From Phycisphaerae bacterium (lineage in GTDB: Bacteria > Planctomycetota > Phycisphaerae > Phycisphaerales > Phycisphaeraceae): a stretch of 64,000 nucleotides of DNA. Below the pieces are notes generated by a model, which was given only the letters and a program-made list of their open reading frames with translations, ran no database searches and was not told the origin of the DNA. Location of the stretch: positions 22,404 to 86,403 of the forward strand of contig JAUIGU010000017.1 of NCBI GenBank assembly GCA_030432595.1, read 5' to 3'. Positions 55,421-62,946 of the stretch are shown piece by piece (position 1 is the stretch's first letter; each line of letters begins with the position of its first letter). The translations under genes and the position numbers were made by a program.

Positions 55421-56479
55421 ATGCGTCCCGCCCGCTTCTCGCTCGCCGCCCTTGCCGTTGTTTCTGCTGTCGCGTGCATCCCGGCGGCCGCGCAATCCGG
55501 CAACCAGCACATCGACATCAACCCTTACGACTCCAACGGCGCCGACCCCGGCGGCCAGATCCTCACCGGGTTTTACGACTTCGACACCGAGGCCTTCGTC
55601 GAAGATACTTTCCGCTTCTCCGAGCCGCTCGAAATCATCCAGCCCGGCTTCCACGGCATCAGCGCCCCGGGATTCTTCGCAACCGGTGACTTCACGCTGC
55701 TGCCTTCTGCGGACGTATCCTTCGATGTCCCCGCCGTCTCCGCCCCGTTGAGCCAAACACCCAGCACCCTCTTTTACTGGGACGGCCTCGACGACAACAA
55801 CGACGGCGACTTCCTCGACGATGTCGACTTCGCCGCTCCGCCCGCCGGACACAGCCTCGAAGTCCGGCTATCGACCTTCGTCAACATGACGGTTACCGGT
55901 GAATCGACCGACCAGCCCGGCTTTGTCCTCGACCAGACCAACGCCGACGGCGGCATCCACAAGCACGTGTCCTTCCTCGTCCGCGGCGACAACGGCAACG
56001 CGCCCGACGACGGTTTTTACCTCCTGCCCTTCCGCCTGCACCAGGCCGGCCTCGAAAGCTCCGACCCGTTCTTCCTTTTGTACAACGGCAAGTACGAACG
56101 CGACGCCAACGACGACATCATCTTCGACGGCATCCTCCCACGCACCGACGGCGACGCCCAGACCGCCGCCGAAGCCTGGCTCGACGCGCTCTTCGCGGCC
56201 GGCCTCCCCGGCGACTACAACGCCTCCGGCCAGGTCGAACAGGGCGACCTCGACCTGGTGCTCCAGAACTGGGGAGTCGATACCGACACCGCCGGTGTCC
56301 CCGCCGGTTGGGTGAACGACCTTCCCGACGGCCAGATCGAGCAGACCGAACTCGACGGCGTGCTGCAGAATTGGGGGAGTACCGCCGCGCCAAACTTTAC
56401 CGGCGGCATCGTGCCGGAACCCGGCTCGGCCTTGGCCGGCGCTCTGTTCCTGGCGATCCTCCAAATCCGCCGACGCTGA
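55421..56479 (+). CDS. PEP-CTERM protein with dockerin-like EF repeats
   Basis: A 352-residue exported protein. Signal peptide LAALAVVSAVACIPAAAQ. The body contains DINPYDSNGADPGGQILTG and FYWDGLDDNNDGDFLDDVDF. Near the C-terminus are two short repeats, LPGDYNASGQVEQGDLDLVL + QNWG and LPDGQIEQTELDGVLQNWGS, the Asp/Asn-rich type I dockerin-like (EF-hand-like) unit common in planctomycete surface proteins. The sorting tag is IVPEPGSALAGALFLAIL + RRR. This suggests calcium-dependent assembly at the cell surface. Start at 55421 chosen over an upstream TTG. Confidence 0.82.
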   Translation: MRPARFSLAALAVVSAVACIPAAAQSGNQHIDINPYDSNGADPGGQILTGFYDFDTEAFVEDTFRFSEPLEIIQPGFHGISAPGFFATGDFTLLPSADVSFDVPAVSAPLSQTPSTLFYWDGLDDNNDGDFLDDVDFAAPPAGHSLEVRLSTFVNMTVTGESTDQPGFVLDQTNADGGIHKHVSFLVRGDNGNAPDDGFYLLPFRLHQAGLESSDPFFLLYNGKYERDANDDIIFDGILPRTDGDAQTAAEAWLDALFAAGLPGDYNASGQVEQGDLDLVLQNWGVDTDTAGVPAGWVNDLPDGQIEQTELDGVLQNWGSTAAPNFTGGIVPEPGSALAGALFLAILQIRRR

Positions 56480-56492
56480 ACCCCATTACGGA

Positions 56493-56520
56493 TTGAGCGT
56501 CGCCTTCCGGCCGATACAAT
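56493..56520 (+). promoter_or_regulatory. Sigma-70-type promoter of valS
   Basis: TTGAGC (56493-56498) and TACAAT (56515-56520) are spaced by 16 bases. Six bases after the -10 box begins the ATG of a short leader peptide, so the transcript would start at or next to that ATG. The valS start lies 163 bases further down. Confidence 0.65.
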
Positions 56521-56526
56521 GCGGGC

Positions 56527-56574
56527 ATGTCATTCGGACAGCGGTTCATCCCGTTGAGCGTCGCCGTCGCGTGA
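56527..56574 (+). CDS. valS leader peptide with Val codons before stop
   Basis: A 15-codon frame reading MSFGQRFIPLSVAVA followed by TGA. Two GTC valine codons lie three codons and one codon before the last residue. The stop codon falls in GTGAGG (56571-56576), which can pair with CCTCGC of the following terminator's 5' arm, the same design as in front of ileS. GGGG-CTGA-CCCC right after the stop could be a pause hairpin. The ATG is about where transcription should begin, so translation would be leaderless. The pairing is shorter (6 bp) than for ileS and only two Val codons are present, so the case is weaker. Confidence 0.6.
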   Translation: MSFGQRFIPLSVAVA

Positions 56575-56627
56575 GGGGCTGACCCCCGCCCGCTCGCTGT
56601 CCGCACCTGTCAGACTGTCCCCCGCCG

Positions 56628-56656
56628 CCGTGCCTCGCCCCGCGAGCCACGGTTTT
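56628..56656 (+). terminator. Terminator-like hairpin of the valS attenuator
   Basis: CCGTGCCTCGC and GCGAGCCACGG pair over 10 of 11 positions around a CCC loop, followed by TTTTG. It lies between the leader peptide and the valS start codon, which is 27 bases downstream. Confidence 0.65.
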
Positions 56657-56682
56657 GTCCCCAGCCAAACGTACCCACCGCC

Positions 56683-59600
56683 ATGACCTCCACGCCCTCT
56701 CAAACCGCCGGCCCCGACCACGCCGCCGACGGACACGCCCTGCCCCCGCAGTACAACCCCGTCGATGTCGAGGCGCAGATCACCCAGCGCTGGCTCGACC
56801 AGGGCGCGTTCCACGCGCAGCCGTCCGACGACGGCGACGCGTTCTCGATCGTCATCCCCCCGCCCAACGTCACCGCCGCGCTGCACCTGGGCCACGCGCT
56901 CAACAACACGCTCCAGGACGTGCTCACCCGCCACGCCCGCATGCAGGGCAAGAACGCCGTCTGGCTGCCCGGCACCGACCACGCCGGCATCGCCACCCAG
57001 ACCGTCGTCGACAAACGCCTCCAACAGGAAGGCAAGAAGTCGCTCAAGGATTACAAGCTCGACGAAGCGGACGGCAAGGCGGGTAGAGACGCGTTCATCG
57101 AGAAAGTCCAGGCCTGGAAAGACGAATACGAGCAGCGCATCACCGACCAGCTCAAAGCGATGGGCTGTAGCTGCGACTGGGCACGCCAGGCGTTCACCAT
57201 GGACGAGGCGCGCAGCAAGGCGGTGCGCGAAGCCTTCTTCCAACTCTTCAAAGACGGCCTGATCTACCGCGGCAAACGCCTCGTCAACTGGGACCCCGTG
57301 ACCCAGACCGCCCTCGCCGACGACGAGGTGGAGATGGAGGACATCGACGGCAACTTCTACTACATGAAGTACCCGATCGTGCGGCCGGCGAATTTAGCCC
57401 CGGGCGAGTCGCCCGGGGGCGACACCCAGTGGACCGAAACCGGCGAACACGCCACCGTCGCCACCACGCGCCCCGAGACCATGCTCGGCGACACCGCCGT
57501 GGCCGTGAACCCCGACGACGCCCCGCGGGCGAAATACATCGGCCAATTCGTGAAGCTGCCGATCGTGAACCGCATCATCCCCATCCTCGGCGACGACTAC
57601 GTCGTGATCCCCGACGAGGACAGCGACGACAGCAAAGCGAAGATGGCCTCAGGCTTCCTCAAAGTCACCCCCGCCCACGACCCCAACGACTACGACATCG
57701 GCCAACGCCACGACCTCCCCATCATCAACGTCATGGCCCCCGACGCCTCCATCTCCAAAGACCACGGCTGGCCCACGGAAGAAGCGCCGGAAAACAACGA
57801 AACGCTCAAACCCTTCCTCGGCCTCTCGCGCGAAGACGCCCGCAAGCAGATCGTCCAGTGGTTCAAAGACCACGGCCTCATGGAGGAGATCAAGCCCTAC
57901 CGTCACGCCGTCGGCCACAGCTACCGCAGCCACGTCCCCGTCGAGCCCTACTACTCCGACCAGTGGTACCTCAAGGTCACCGACGACGCGCTCAAGGGCG
58001 CCGCGCTGCGCGCGATGGACGAATCCCAACGCGAACCCAGCGACGACCCGGCTTACAAAAACTCCCCTCCCTCCGGGAGGGGGCAGGGGGAGGGTGCTGC
58101 AACCACCGGCCTCACCTTCACCCCGCCGCGCTACGCCAAAACCTTCCAGGCCTGGCACGAAAACCTCCGCGACTGGTGCATCTCACGCCAACTGTGGTGG
58201 GGGCATCGGATCCCCGTTTGGACAAAGGCCTGTGAAAATAAAGACATAGCCTTCGGCATTGCCATGGAAGTTATGTCTGCGGGGTCAGACCTAAGAGATG
58301 AAGGAACAGAAATAATTACTAGGCCGCGTCTAATCGATCACGACTCGGACATCATTGTCAAGATTGAGCATGAGCAACGTTGCGAAGTTCAGGTCTGCTG
58401 CCAGTTCGATGAACCGCAAGTTGTCGACTACCTGACATCGCAGGGCTTCGAACGCGACCCCGACGTCCTCGACACCTGGTTCTCCTCGGCACTGTGGCCC
58501 ATGTCCACCATGGGCTGGCCCGACGACACGGCCGAACTCGACACCTGGAACCCGACCTCCGTGCTGTGCACGGCCCGCGAGATCATCACGCTCTGGGTCT
58601 CGCGCATGGTCATGTTCAACCTCTATTTCAAGGGCCAGCTCCCGTTCAAGGACGTGTTCATCCACGCGATGATCCAGGACGGGCACGGCCAAAAAATGTC
58701 CAAGTCCCTGGGCAACGGCGTCGACCCGCTCGACATCATCGAATCCCACGGCAGCGACGCGATGCGCTTCACCCTCGCGTCCATGACCACCCACACCCAG
58801 GACGTCCGCCTGCCCGTGGACATGATCGACCCGCACTCGGGCGAGCTCCTCCACCCCGAGTTCATCACGACCAAGGCCGGGCACAAGGTCGCGGCGCCGA
58901 TCCAGACGCACAACGGCAAGACGTGTGTCAGCAGCTACGGCCTCGCGTCGGGCGAAGCCACGCCCACCGATTCCGGGGGAGACACGCCGCTCGCCCGCAA
59001 CACGAGCGAGAAGTTCGACCTCGGACAACGCTTCGCCAACAAGATTTGGAACGCCACGCGCTTCGCGCTGTCGAAACTCGATGTCGCATCCGCGGCCATA
59101 AAGCCCGGGGATGGCCATCCCCGGGCTTTAGGACTCACCGAGCGCTGGATCCTCTCGCGGCTCGCCCGCACCGTGCGGCAGTGCGACAAGGCGCTGGGCA
59201 GCTACGCCTTCGCCGAGTACGCCACGGCGTGCTACGACTTCTTCTGGCGGGACCTGTGCGACTGGTACATCGAGGCGGTCAAGCCCAGCGTGGCCGACAA
59301 CCCGACGCAGCAGCGCGTGCTGGCGGCGTGCCTGGACGCGGCGCTGCGTCTGCTGCACCCGGCGATGCCGTTCGTGACCGAACGTTTGTGGGAAGCGCTC
59401 AACGCCGCTTGGCCGGATACGCGCAGCGTCGATGGGCTCATGCTCCAACCCAGCGAGCTGCTGGTGACGGCGCCGTGGCCCGAGGTGGCGGACGTGCTCA
59501 TTGACGAAGACGCCGAGGAAGAGTTCGAGCGGATCCAGGAAGTGGTCGGCGCGATCCGCGAGGCGCGGACGCGGTTGAAGGTCCCGCCGCGCGAAACGAT

Positions 59601-59979
59601 CGAGCTCTCCAGCCAGGAGCCCGCGGCGCTCGCGGCGAAGATCGCCGAGAACCGCTGGATCGGCGAGACGCTCGCGAACTTCCGCGGGCGCGAGTTCGGC
59701 CCGAACGTGGAAGCGCCCGAGGGCGCCGCGGTCGTGCTGGCCGGCGGGTGCAAGCTCTACCTGCACGGCCTGGGCGGCGACACCGGCGCCCAACGCGAAG
59801 CGCTCGAGAAAAAGCTCGCGGAGCTCGAAAAGTCCGTCACCAACTTCGAGAAACGCCTGAGCAACAAGAGCTACGTCGAGAAGGCACCTGCCAAACTTGT
59901 GCAGGAAACCAAGGACCAGCTCGCCGCCGCCCAGCGCGAGGTCGACACCGTGCGCGAGCAGCTCGCGGCATTGGGGTAA
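56683..59979 (+). CDS. valS: Valyl-tRNA synthetase
   Basis: Class I synthetase for tRNA-Val, 1098 residues, longer than the usual 880-950. HIGH motif is HLGH in ALHLGHALNNTLQDVL; ATTRPETMLGD marks the editing domain; RDWCISRQLWWGHRIPVW, then KMSKS in GQKMSKSLGNGVDP; a coiled-coil C-terminus (EALEKKLAELEKSVTNFEKRLSNKSYVEKAP) follows. Three in-frame palindromic insertions are seen at about residues 237-246, 460-471 and 805-816. A further segment (about 511-586) has much lower GC and rare AGA, ATA and AGG codons. A promoter, leader peptide and terminator precede it. Confidence 0.95.
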   Translation: MTSTPSQTAGPDHAADGHALPPQYNPVDVEAQITQRWLDQGAFHAQPSDDGDAFSIVIPPPNVTAALHLGHALNNTLQDVLTRHARMQGKNAVWLPGTDHAGIATQTVVDKRLQQEGKKSLKDYKLDEADGKAGRDAFIEKVQAWKDEYEQRITDQLKAMGCSCDWARQAFTMDEARSKAVREAFFQLFKDGLIYRGKRLVNWDPVTQTALADDEVEMEDIDGNFYYMKYPIVRPANLAPGESPGGDTQWTETGEHATVATTRPETMLGDTAVAVNPDDAPRAKYIGQFVKLPIVNRIIPILGDDYVVIPDEDSDDSKAKMASGFLKVTPAHDPNDYDIGQRHDLPIINVMAPDASISKDHGWPTEEAPENNETLKPFLGLSREDARKQIVQWFKDHGLMEEIKPYRHAVGHSYRSHVPVEPYYSDQWYLKVTDDALKGAALRAMDESQREPSDDPAYKNSPPSGRGQGEGAATTGLTFTPPRYAKTFQAWHENLRDWCISRQLWWGHRIPVWTKACENKDIAFGIAMEVMSAGSDLRDEGTEIITRPRLIDHDSDIIVKIEHEQRCEVQVCCQFDEPQVVDYLTSQGFERDPDVLDTWFSSALWPMSTMGWPDDTAELDTWNPTSVLCTAREIITLWVSRMVMFNLYFKGQLPFKDVFIHAMIQDGHGQKMSKSLGNGVDPLDIIESHGSDAMRFTLASMTTHTQDVRLPVDMIDPHSGELLHPEFITTKAGHKVAAPIQTHNGKTCVSSYGLASGEATPTDSGGDTPLARNTSEKFDLGQRFANKIWNATRFALSKLDVASAAIKPGDGHPRALGLTERWILSRLARTVRQCDKALGSYAFAEYATACYDFFWRDLCDWYIEAVKPSVADNPTQQRVLAACLDAALRLLHPAMPFVTERLWEALNAAWPDTRSVDGLMLQPSELLVTAPWPEVADVLIDEDAEEEFERIQEVVGAIREARTRLKVPPRETIELSSQEPAALAAKIAENRWIGETLANFRGREFGPNVEAPEGAAVVLAGGCKLYLHGLGGDTGAQREALEKKLAELEKSVTNFEKRLSNKSYVEKAPAKLVQETKDQLAAAQREVDTVREQLAALG
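57395..57420. repeat. Palindromic insertion in valS, copy 1
   Basis: CCCCGGGCG/CGCCCGGGG form a 9-bp hairpin with AGT loop, preceded by TTAG as in other REP-like repeats here. It is read in frame as NLAPGESPGGDT between the IVRPA and TQWTETGEHATVATTRPETMLGD blocks of the editing domain. Confidence 0.8.
58062..58095. repeat. Palindromic insertion in valS, copy 2
   Basis: A C-rich/G-rich stretch, CTCCCCTCCCTCC followed by GGGAGGGGGCAGGGGGAGGG, can fold on itself. It is read as SPPSGRGQGEGA, between YKN and the block GLTFTPPRYAKTFQAWHENLRDWCIS. A repeat of this type (ctccctccgggagggggcaggg) is, from memory, widespread in planctomycete genomes. Confidence 0.65.
58215..58440. other. Low-GC patch within valS
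   Basis: Between the RIPVW and SQGFERDPDVLDTWFSS blocks of ValRS, codons such as AAA, AAT, ATA, AGA, AGG, CTA, ACT, GTT suddenly dominate, while the flanks are strongly GC-ending. The reading frame is kept and the encoded segment has the length expected for ValRS. This could be a recombined patch from a lower-GC relative. Confidence 0.6.
59099..59130. repeat. Palindromic repeat family A inside valS, with compensatory change
   Basis: A perfect 32-base palindrome, arms TAAAGCCCGGGGATGG. Compared with the family arm, A is replaced by G in the left arm and T by C in the right arm, so the pairing is kept. It is read in frame as IKPGDGHPRAL just before the conserved LTERWILSRL. The frame differs from that used in ileS. 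Confidence 0.92.
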
Positions 59980-60031
59980 GGGTGAATATCCCAGAGGACA
60001 CGAAGACTCAGAGACACAGAAGGAACCCAAG

Positions 60032-60937
60032 ATGCAATCACGGCGCCGGAAGAATGTTTCTATATCCCAACTTCTTTCTGTTTTCTCTGTGACTCTGTGC
60101 CTCAGTGTTCTTTGTGATACGGCTCTGGCGCAAGACACCCCGCCCCGAGAACTGACCGACCTGGCCGTGGACTTCGGCGAGGGCCAGGGCAAGCTCTACC
60201 TCGCCGACCACGTGGTGACGCGCGGCGGCAAGGTGGACGTGGTCATCCATTTCCACGGGGGTTACCGGGTCATGCCCGACGCGGTGGACGCGTTGCGGAT
60301 CAACGTGGCGGCGGTGATGGTGCAGATCCCCGGGCGCTCTTCGGTGTACCGCCGTCCGTTCGAGGACCCGGAGCTGTTCGCGCATCTTTTAGTGGTCATC
60401 CGGGACGCGTTGCGGGACAACGGGCGTCTGGGCGTGGATGTCGAGCTGGGCAAAGTGGTGATCGTGTCGTTCAGCGCGGGGTACGGCGCGGTGCGGGAGA
60501 TCGTGAAGTCGCCCGAATACGTCGAGCGGATCGCGGGGATTCTGTTGACCGACTCGATGTACGCGAGTTATGCCGAGCCGGCGGACGCGCAGCTCGCGGA
60601 GCCGGCCCACGTGTCGCCGTACGTGGCGTACGCGAAAAAAGCAATGGAAGAAGATGCGGTGTTCGTGGTGACGCACACGTACCTTCAGCCCGGGACGTAT
60701 GCGGGCACGCACGAGTGCGCGGACGAGTTGTTGCGTCAGCTCGGCCTTGAACGCATGCCGATCGAAGACGAGGCGGACGGGCAACCCGCACCCGGCGAGC
60801 TCCGGATGAAGGAGCGCACCGATGCGGGGAACTTCCATGTGCTGGGCTACCACGGTGTCAACCACGGGGCCCACGTTGCGCACACCGCGGACTGGCTGCA
60901 CATGCTGCCGTTGGAGTTTCTTGAAGACTGGGAGTGA
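60032..60937 (+). CDS. Secreted alpha/beta-hydrolase-like protein
   Basis: A 301-residue exported protein. After the signal peptide (ending TALAQ) come DLAVDFGEGQGKLYLADHVV, DVVIHFHGGYR (oxyanion loop), VVIVSFSAGYGAVREIV (nucleophile elbow SxSxG), LTDSMYASY, and GVNHGAHVAHTADW with a candidate catalytic His. The substrate is unknown. Start ATG has AAGGA seven bases upstream. The signal-peptide DNA matches a dispersed CACAGAG-type repeat, with its inverted counterpart just upstream of the ATG. It lies 52 bases after valS. Confidence 0.75.
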   Translation: MQSRRRKNVSISQLLSVFSVTLCLSVLCDTALAQDTPPRELTDLAVDFGEGQGKLYLADHVVTRGGKVDVVIHFHGGYRVMPDAVDALRINVAAVMVQIPGRSSVYRRPFEDPELFAHLLVVIRDALRDNGRLGVDVELGKVVIVSFSAGYGAVREIVKSPEYVERIAGILLTDSMYASYAEPADAQLAEPAHVSPYVAYAKKAMEEDAVFVVTHTYLQPGTYAGTHECADELLRQLGLERMPIEDEADGQPAPGELRMKERTDAGNFHVLGYHGVNHGAHVAHTADWLHMLPLEFLEDWE

Positions 60938-60950
60938 TTCGCGCGGCGTA

Positions 60951-60972
60951 GCCCCGCAAGCGCTTGCGGGGC
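60951..60972. repeat. Palindrome between convergent genes
   Basis: GCCCCGCAAG/CTTGCGGGGC with central GC is a perfect 22-base palindrome preceded by GTA. It lies between the convergent hydrolase and acetyltransferase genes. The same outer bases (CCCCGCA...TGCGGGG) occur in the pair within rsmD. Without a T-run, it is probably a repeat, but a bidirectional terminator role is possible. Confidence 0.8.
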
Positions 60973-61002
60973 CATGTCTGCACTACGAGGCGGCTCGGCG
61001 GT

Positions 61003-61596
61003 TCAATCAAACCCCGGATCGACGCCTTTGCCTTCGCGCGTCAGGTCGGTCAGCACCACCGGCGGCTCGAAGCTGCTCGGTGGCGAAGGCGGCGGCACCG
61101 GCGGCTCCGGCACGTCGTCGAACACCTTGATCATCGCGATCTCGTCGCACGCCTCGTTCTTCGGGCAGCGCACGCAGTCCGCCCAGACCTTCAGCGGGAG
61201 CTTCTGGCGGTCGAGCACCGCGAAGCCGAGCTTCTCGAAGAACGCCTGCTCGTAGGTCAGCGACATCACGCGCCGGATCTTGAGCGCCCGTGCTTCGTCC
61301 AGCACCGCCTCGACGAGCTTCCGGCCCAGTCCGCGACCGCGGTACTTGCGCATCACCGCCAGCGACACGACCTCGGCCAGGTCGGCCCAGATGATCGACA
61401 GCCCGCACACGCCCACCACGTCGTCGTCGGGATCGACCGCGACGACGAACTCGCGCACGTTCTCGTAGAGCTGCGACCAGCTCTTGGGCAGCATGAGCCC
61501 GAACTCGGCCGCGTCGTTGATGATCGCGCCGATCTCGGGCACATCATCCACGCGGGCGCGGCGGAGGTTCACGGGGTGATCGGGCGTTTCGCTCAC
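61003..61596 (-). CDS. GNAT acetyltransferase, ArgA-like (N-acetylglutamate synthase type)
   Basis: A 197-residue acetyltransferase. RRARVDDVPEIGAIINDAAEFGLMLPKS opens the GNAT fold. The acetyl-CoA site is VVSLAVMRKYRGRGLGRKLVEAVLDEA. The motif LTYEQAFFEKLGFAVLDRQKLPLKVWADCVRCPKNEACDEIAM is typical of short N-acetylglutamate synthases that start arginine synthesis. The last 40 residues are Pro-rich and may be disordered. Start at GTG 61596; a family A repeat lies 11 bases upstream of it. No other arg gene is nearby, so the exact role is inferred. Confidence 0.8.
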   Translation of the reverse strand: MSETPDHPVNLRRARVDDVPEIGAIINDAAEFGLMLPKSWSQLYENVREFVVAVDPDDDVVGVCGLSIIWADLAEVVSLAVMRKYRGRGLGRKLVEAVLDEARALKIRRVMSLTYEQAFFEKLGFAVLDRQKLPLKVWADCVRCPKNEACDEIAMIKVFDDVPEPPVPPPSPPSSFEPPVVLTDLTREGKGVDPGFD

Positions 61597-61606
61597 GACG
61601 GAATGA

Positions 61607-61637
61607 TAAAGCCCGGAGACGGCCGTCTCCGGGCTTT
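61607..61637. repeat. Palindromic repeat family A with compensatory change, upstream of acetyltransferase
   Basis: Arms AAAGCCCGGAGACGG and CCGTCTCCGGGCTTT form a perfect palindrome. Compared with the family, T-to-C in the left arm is matched by A-to-G in the right arm. It lies in the untranslated leader of the acetyltransferase gene. Confidence 0.88.
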
Positions 61638-61838
61638 GGGGGAAGTGGAGGTTTCGATCAGCCGGGCAGGTCGAACAGCATGACCTGCATCGGTTCGGTC
61701 GTGGTAGTGAAGGCGAGTTCGCCGGGCGTTTCGAGGGGCCATATGTCATGATGATGCGGGGTATAAGGCAACAACGGAATCGACTTGTCCGGCTCGCCCG
61801 CAACCCGTTAGATCACCAACATATGGAGTGTTTCCGGC

Positions 61839-62915
61839 GTGTGGCGACAAGCGGCAAAAAACGCGTCCCGAGCAGGCTGGACGGTTCTGATCGCCCGTCA
61901 CCTGTGTTGGGTCGTCACCTTAGGCGCATGCCTGCCGGCGGTCCCTGCCTGGAACCTGGTGTACCTCTTCGAACGCCGGTGGGCGTATGCGATGTGGGCA
62001 TTGATCGTCCTGCCTCTGCTGACCAGCGCAGCGATGGGTCAGCGCTTCTCACCGATGCGAACCGGCCGGGGCGGTGTGCGGGCGGCGATGTTCGTCGGGC
62101 CACACGCGGCGCTCTGCATGTTTGCCGGCACGGCGGCGGGCTTATTCATGGAGACGTTTGGCGATCCTTACCCACCCAATGTGGTGTACCGCCTCGGCCC
62201 CAGTATCCTGAGCCAGTGCGGCATACTTGGCCAAGGTTTGGGGTTTATCGCGGGGATCACAGTCATGCTGCGTGCTGCGGGAGAAGGCGACGGCGCGCTG
62301 CGCTGTCCCTGGCCCTTGCGGTGTACACACTGCGGCTACGCGCTGCTGGCTTACCAACGGGGCACACATTGCCCGGAGTGCGGCAAACCACGCGAAGACA
62401 CGGTGCGCGAAGTCAATGCATCATTCGTTTCGCTCCAGCGTTTCGCGGAAGCCTCGGTGTATCCCGGCGGCCCGATGGTCGGCCGATTCATGCAGGGCCT
62501 CCTGACCGGCATCCTCGCGTGGACGCTAGCGGCGACGGTGTACGGCGTTCTGATCGTGACGGGCATTGTGGACCGGTTCGACCTGAGCAACATGCGTCGC
62601 TTTCTGCCCGACGGCCCGAACACGCCGTGGCCGGGGTTTGTCATCGGCTTCGCTCTGGCGGGGGTCTGGCTGGTCGTCGTGCAGTCGGTCGCCGCCCATC
62701 GCACCTCGGCGGTTGACCCCACGCGCGGGCTGGTCTGGTTTGCGATCAGCGCGGGGCTGTGGCTGGTGTTTCGGTTCTTTCAGATCTGCGTCTCTACCAC
62801 CGATGGGATCGAGAGTTTTCTCGCGGCAGTCGGGCTTGGCTTAACGGCATACGTTTTCACACAAGCGCGGGGCGGCGCCAATCCCGATACTGTTCCGCGC
62901 AAACCTTCGACTTAG
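61839..62915 (+). CDS. Membrane protein with central zinc ribbon
   Basis: A 358-residue protein with about three helices before and three after a zinc ribbon (LRCTHCGYALLAYQRGTHCPECG, about residues 167-190). Related in layout to the protein at 42707, in which the ribbon is at the C-terminus. Helices include WAYAMWALIVLPLLTSAAMG and LTGILAWTLAATVYGVLIVTGI. Function unknown; the ribbon faces one side and may serve protein or nucleic-acid binding. Starts at a GTG with GGAG ten bases upstream. Confidence 0.75.
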   Translation: MWRQAAKNASRAGWTVLIARHLCWVVTLGACLPAVPAWNLVYLFERRWAYAMWALIVLPLLTSAAMGQRFSPMRTGRGGVRAAMFVGPHAALCMFAGTAAGLFMETFGDPYPPNVVYRLGPSILSQCGILGQGLGFIAGITVMLRAAGEGDGALRCPWPLRCTHCGYALLAYQRGTHCPECGKPREDTVREVNASFVSLQRFAEASVYPGGPMVGRFMQGLLTGILAWTLAATVYGVLIVTGIVDRFDLSNMRRFLPDGPNTPWPGFVIGFALAGVWLVVVQSVAAHRTSAVDPTRGLVWFAISAGLWLVFRFFQICVSTTDGIESFLAAVGLGLTAYVFTQARGGANPDTVPRKPST

Positions 62916-62946
62916 CGTGAAGCTTCGGGCTACACTCGCCCCGCAC

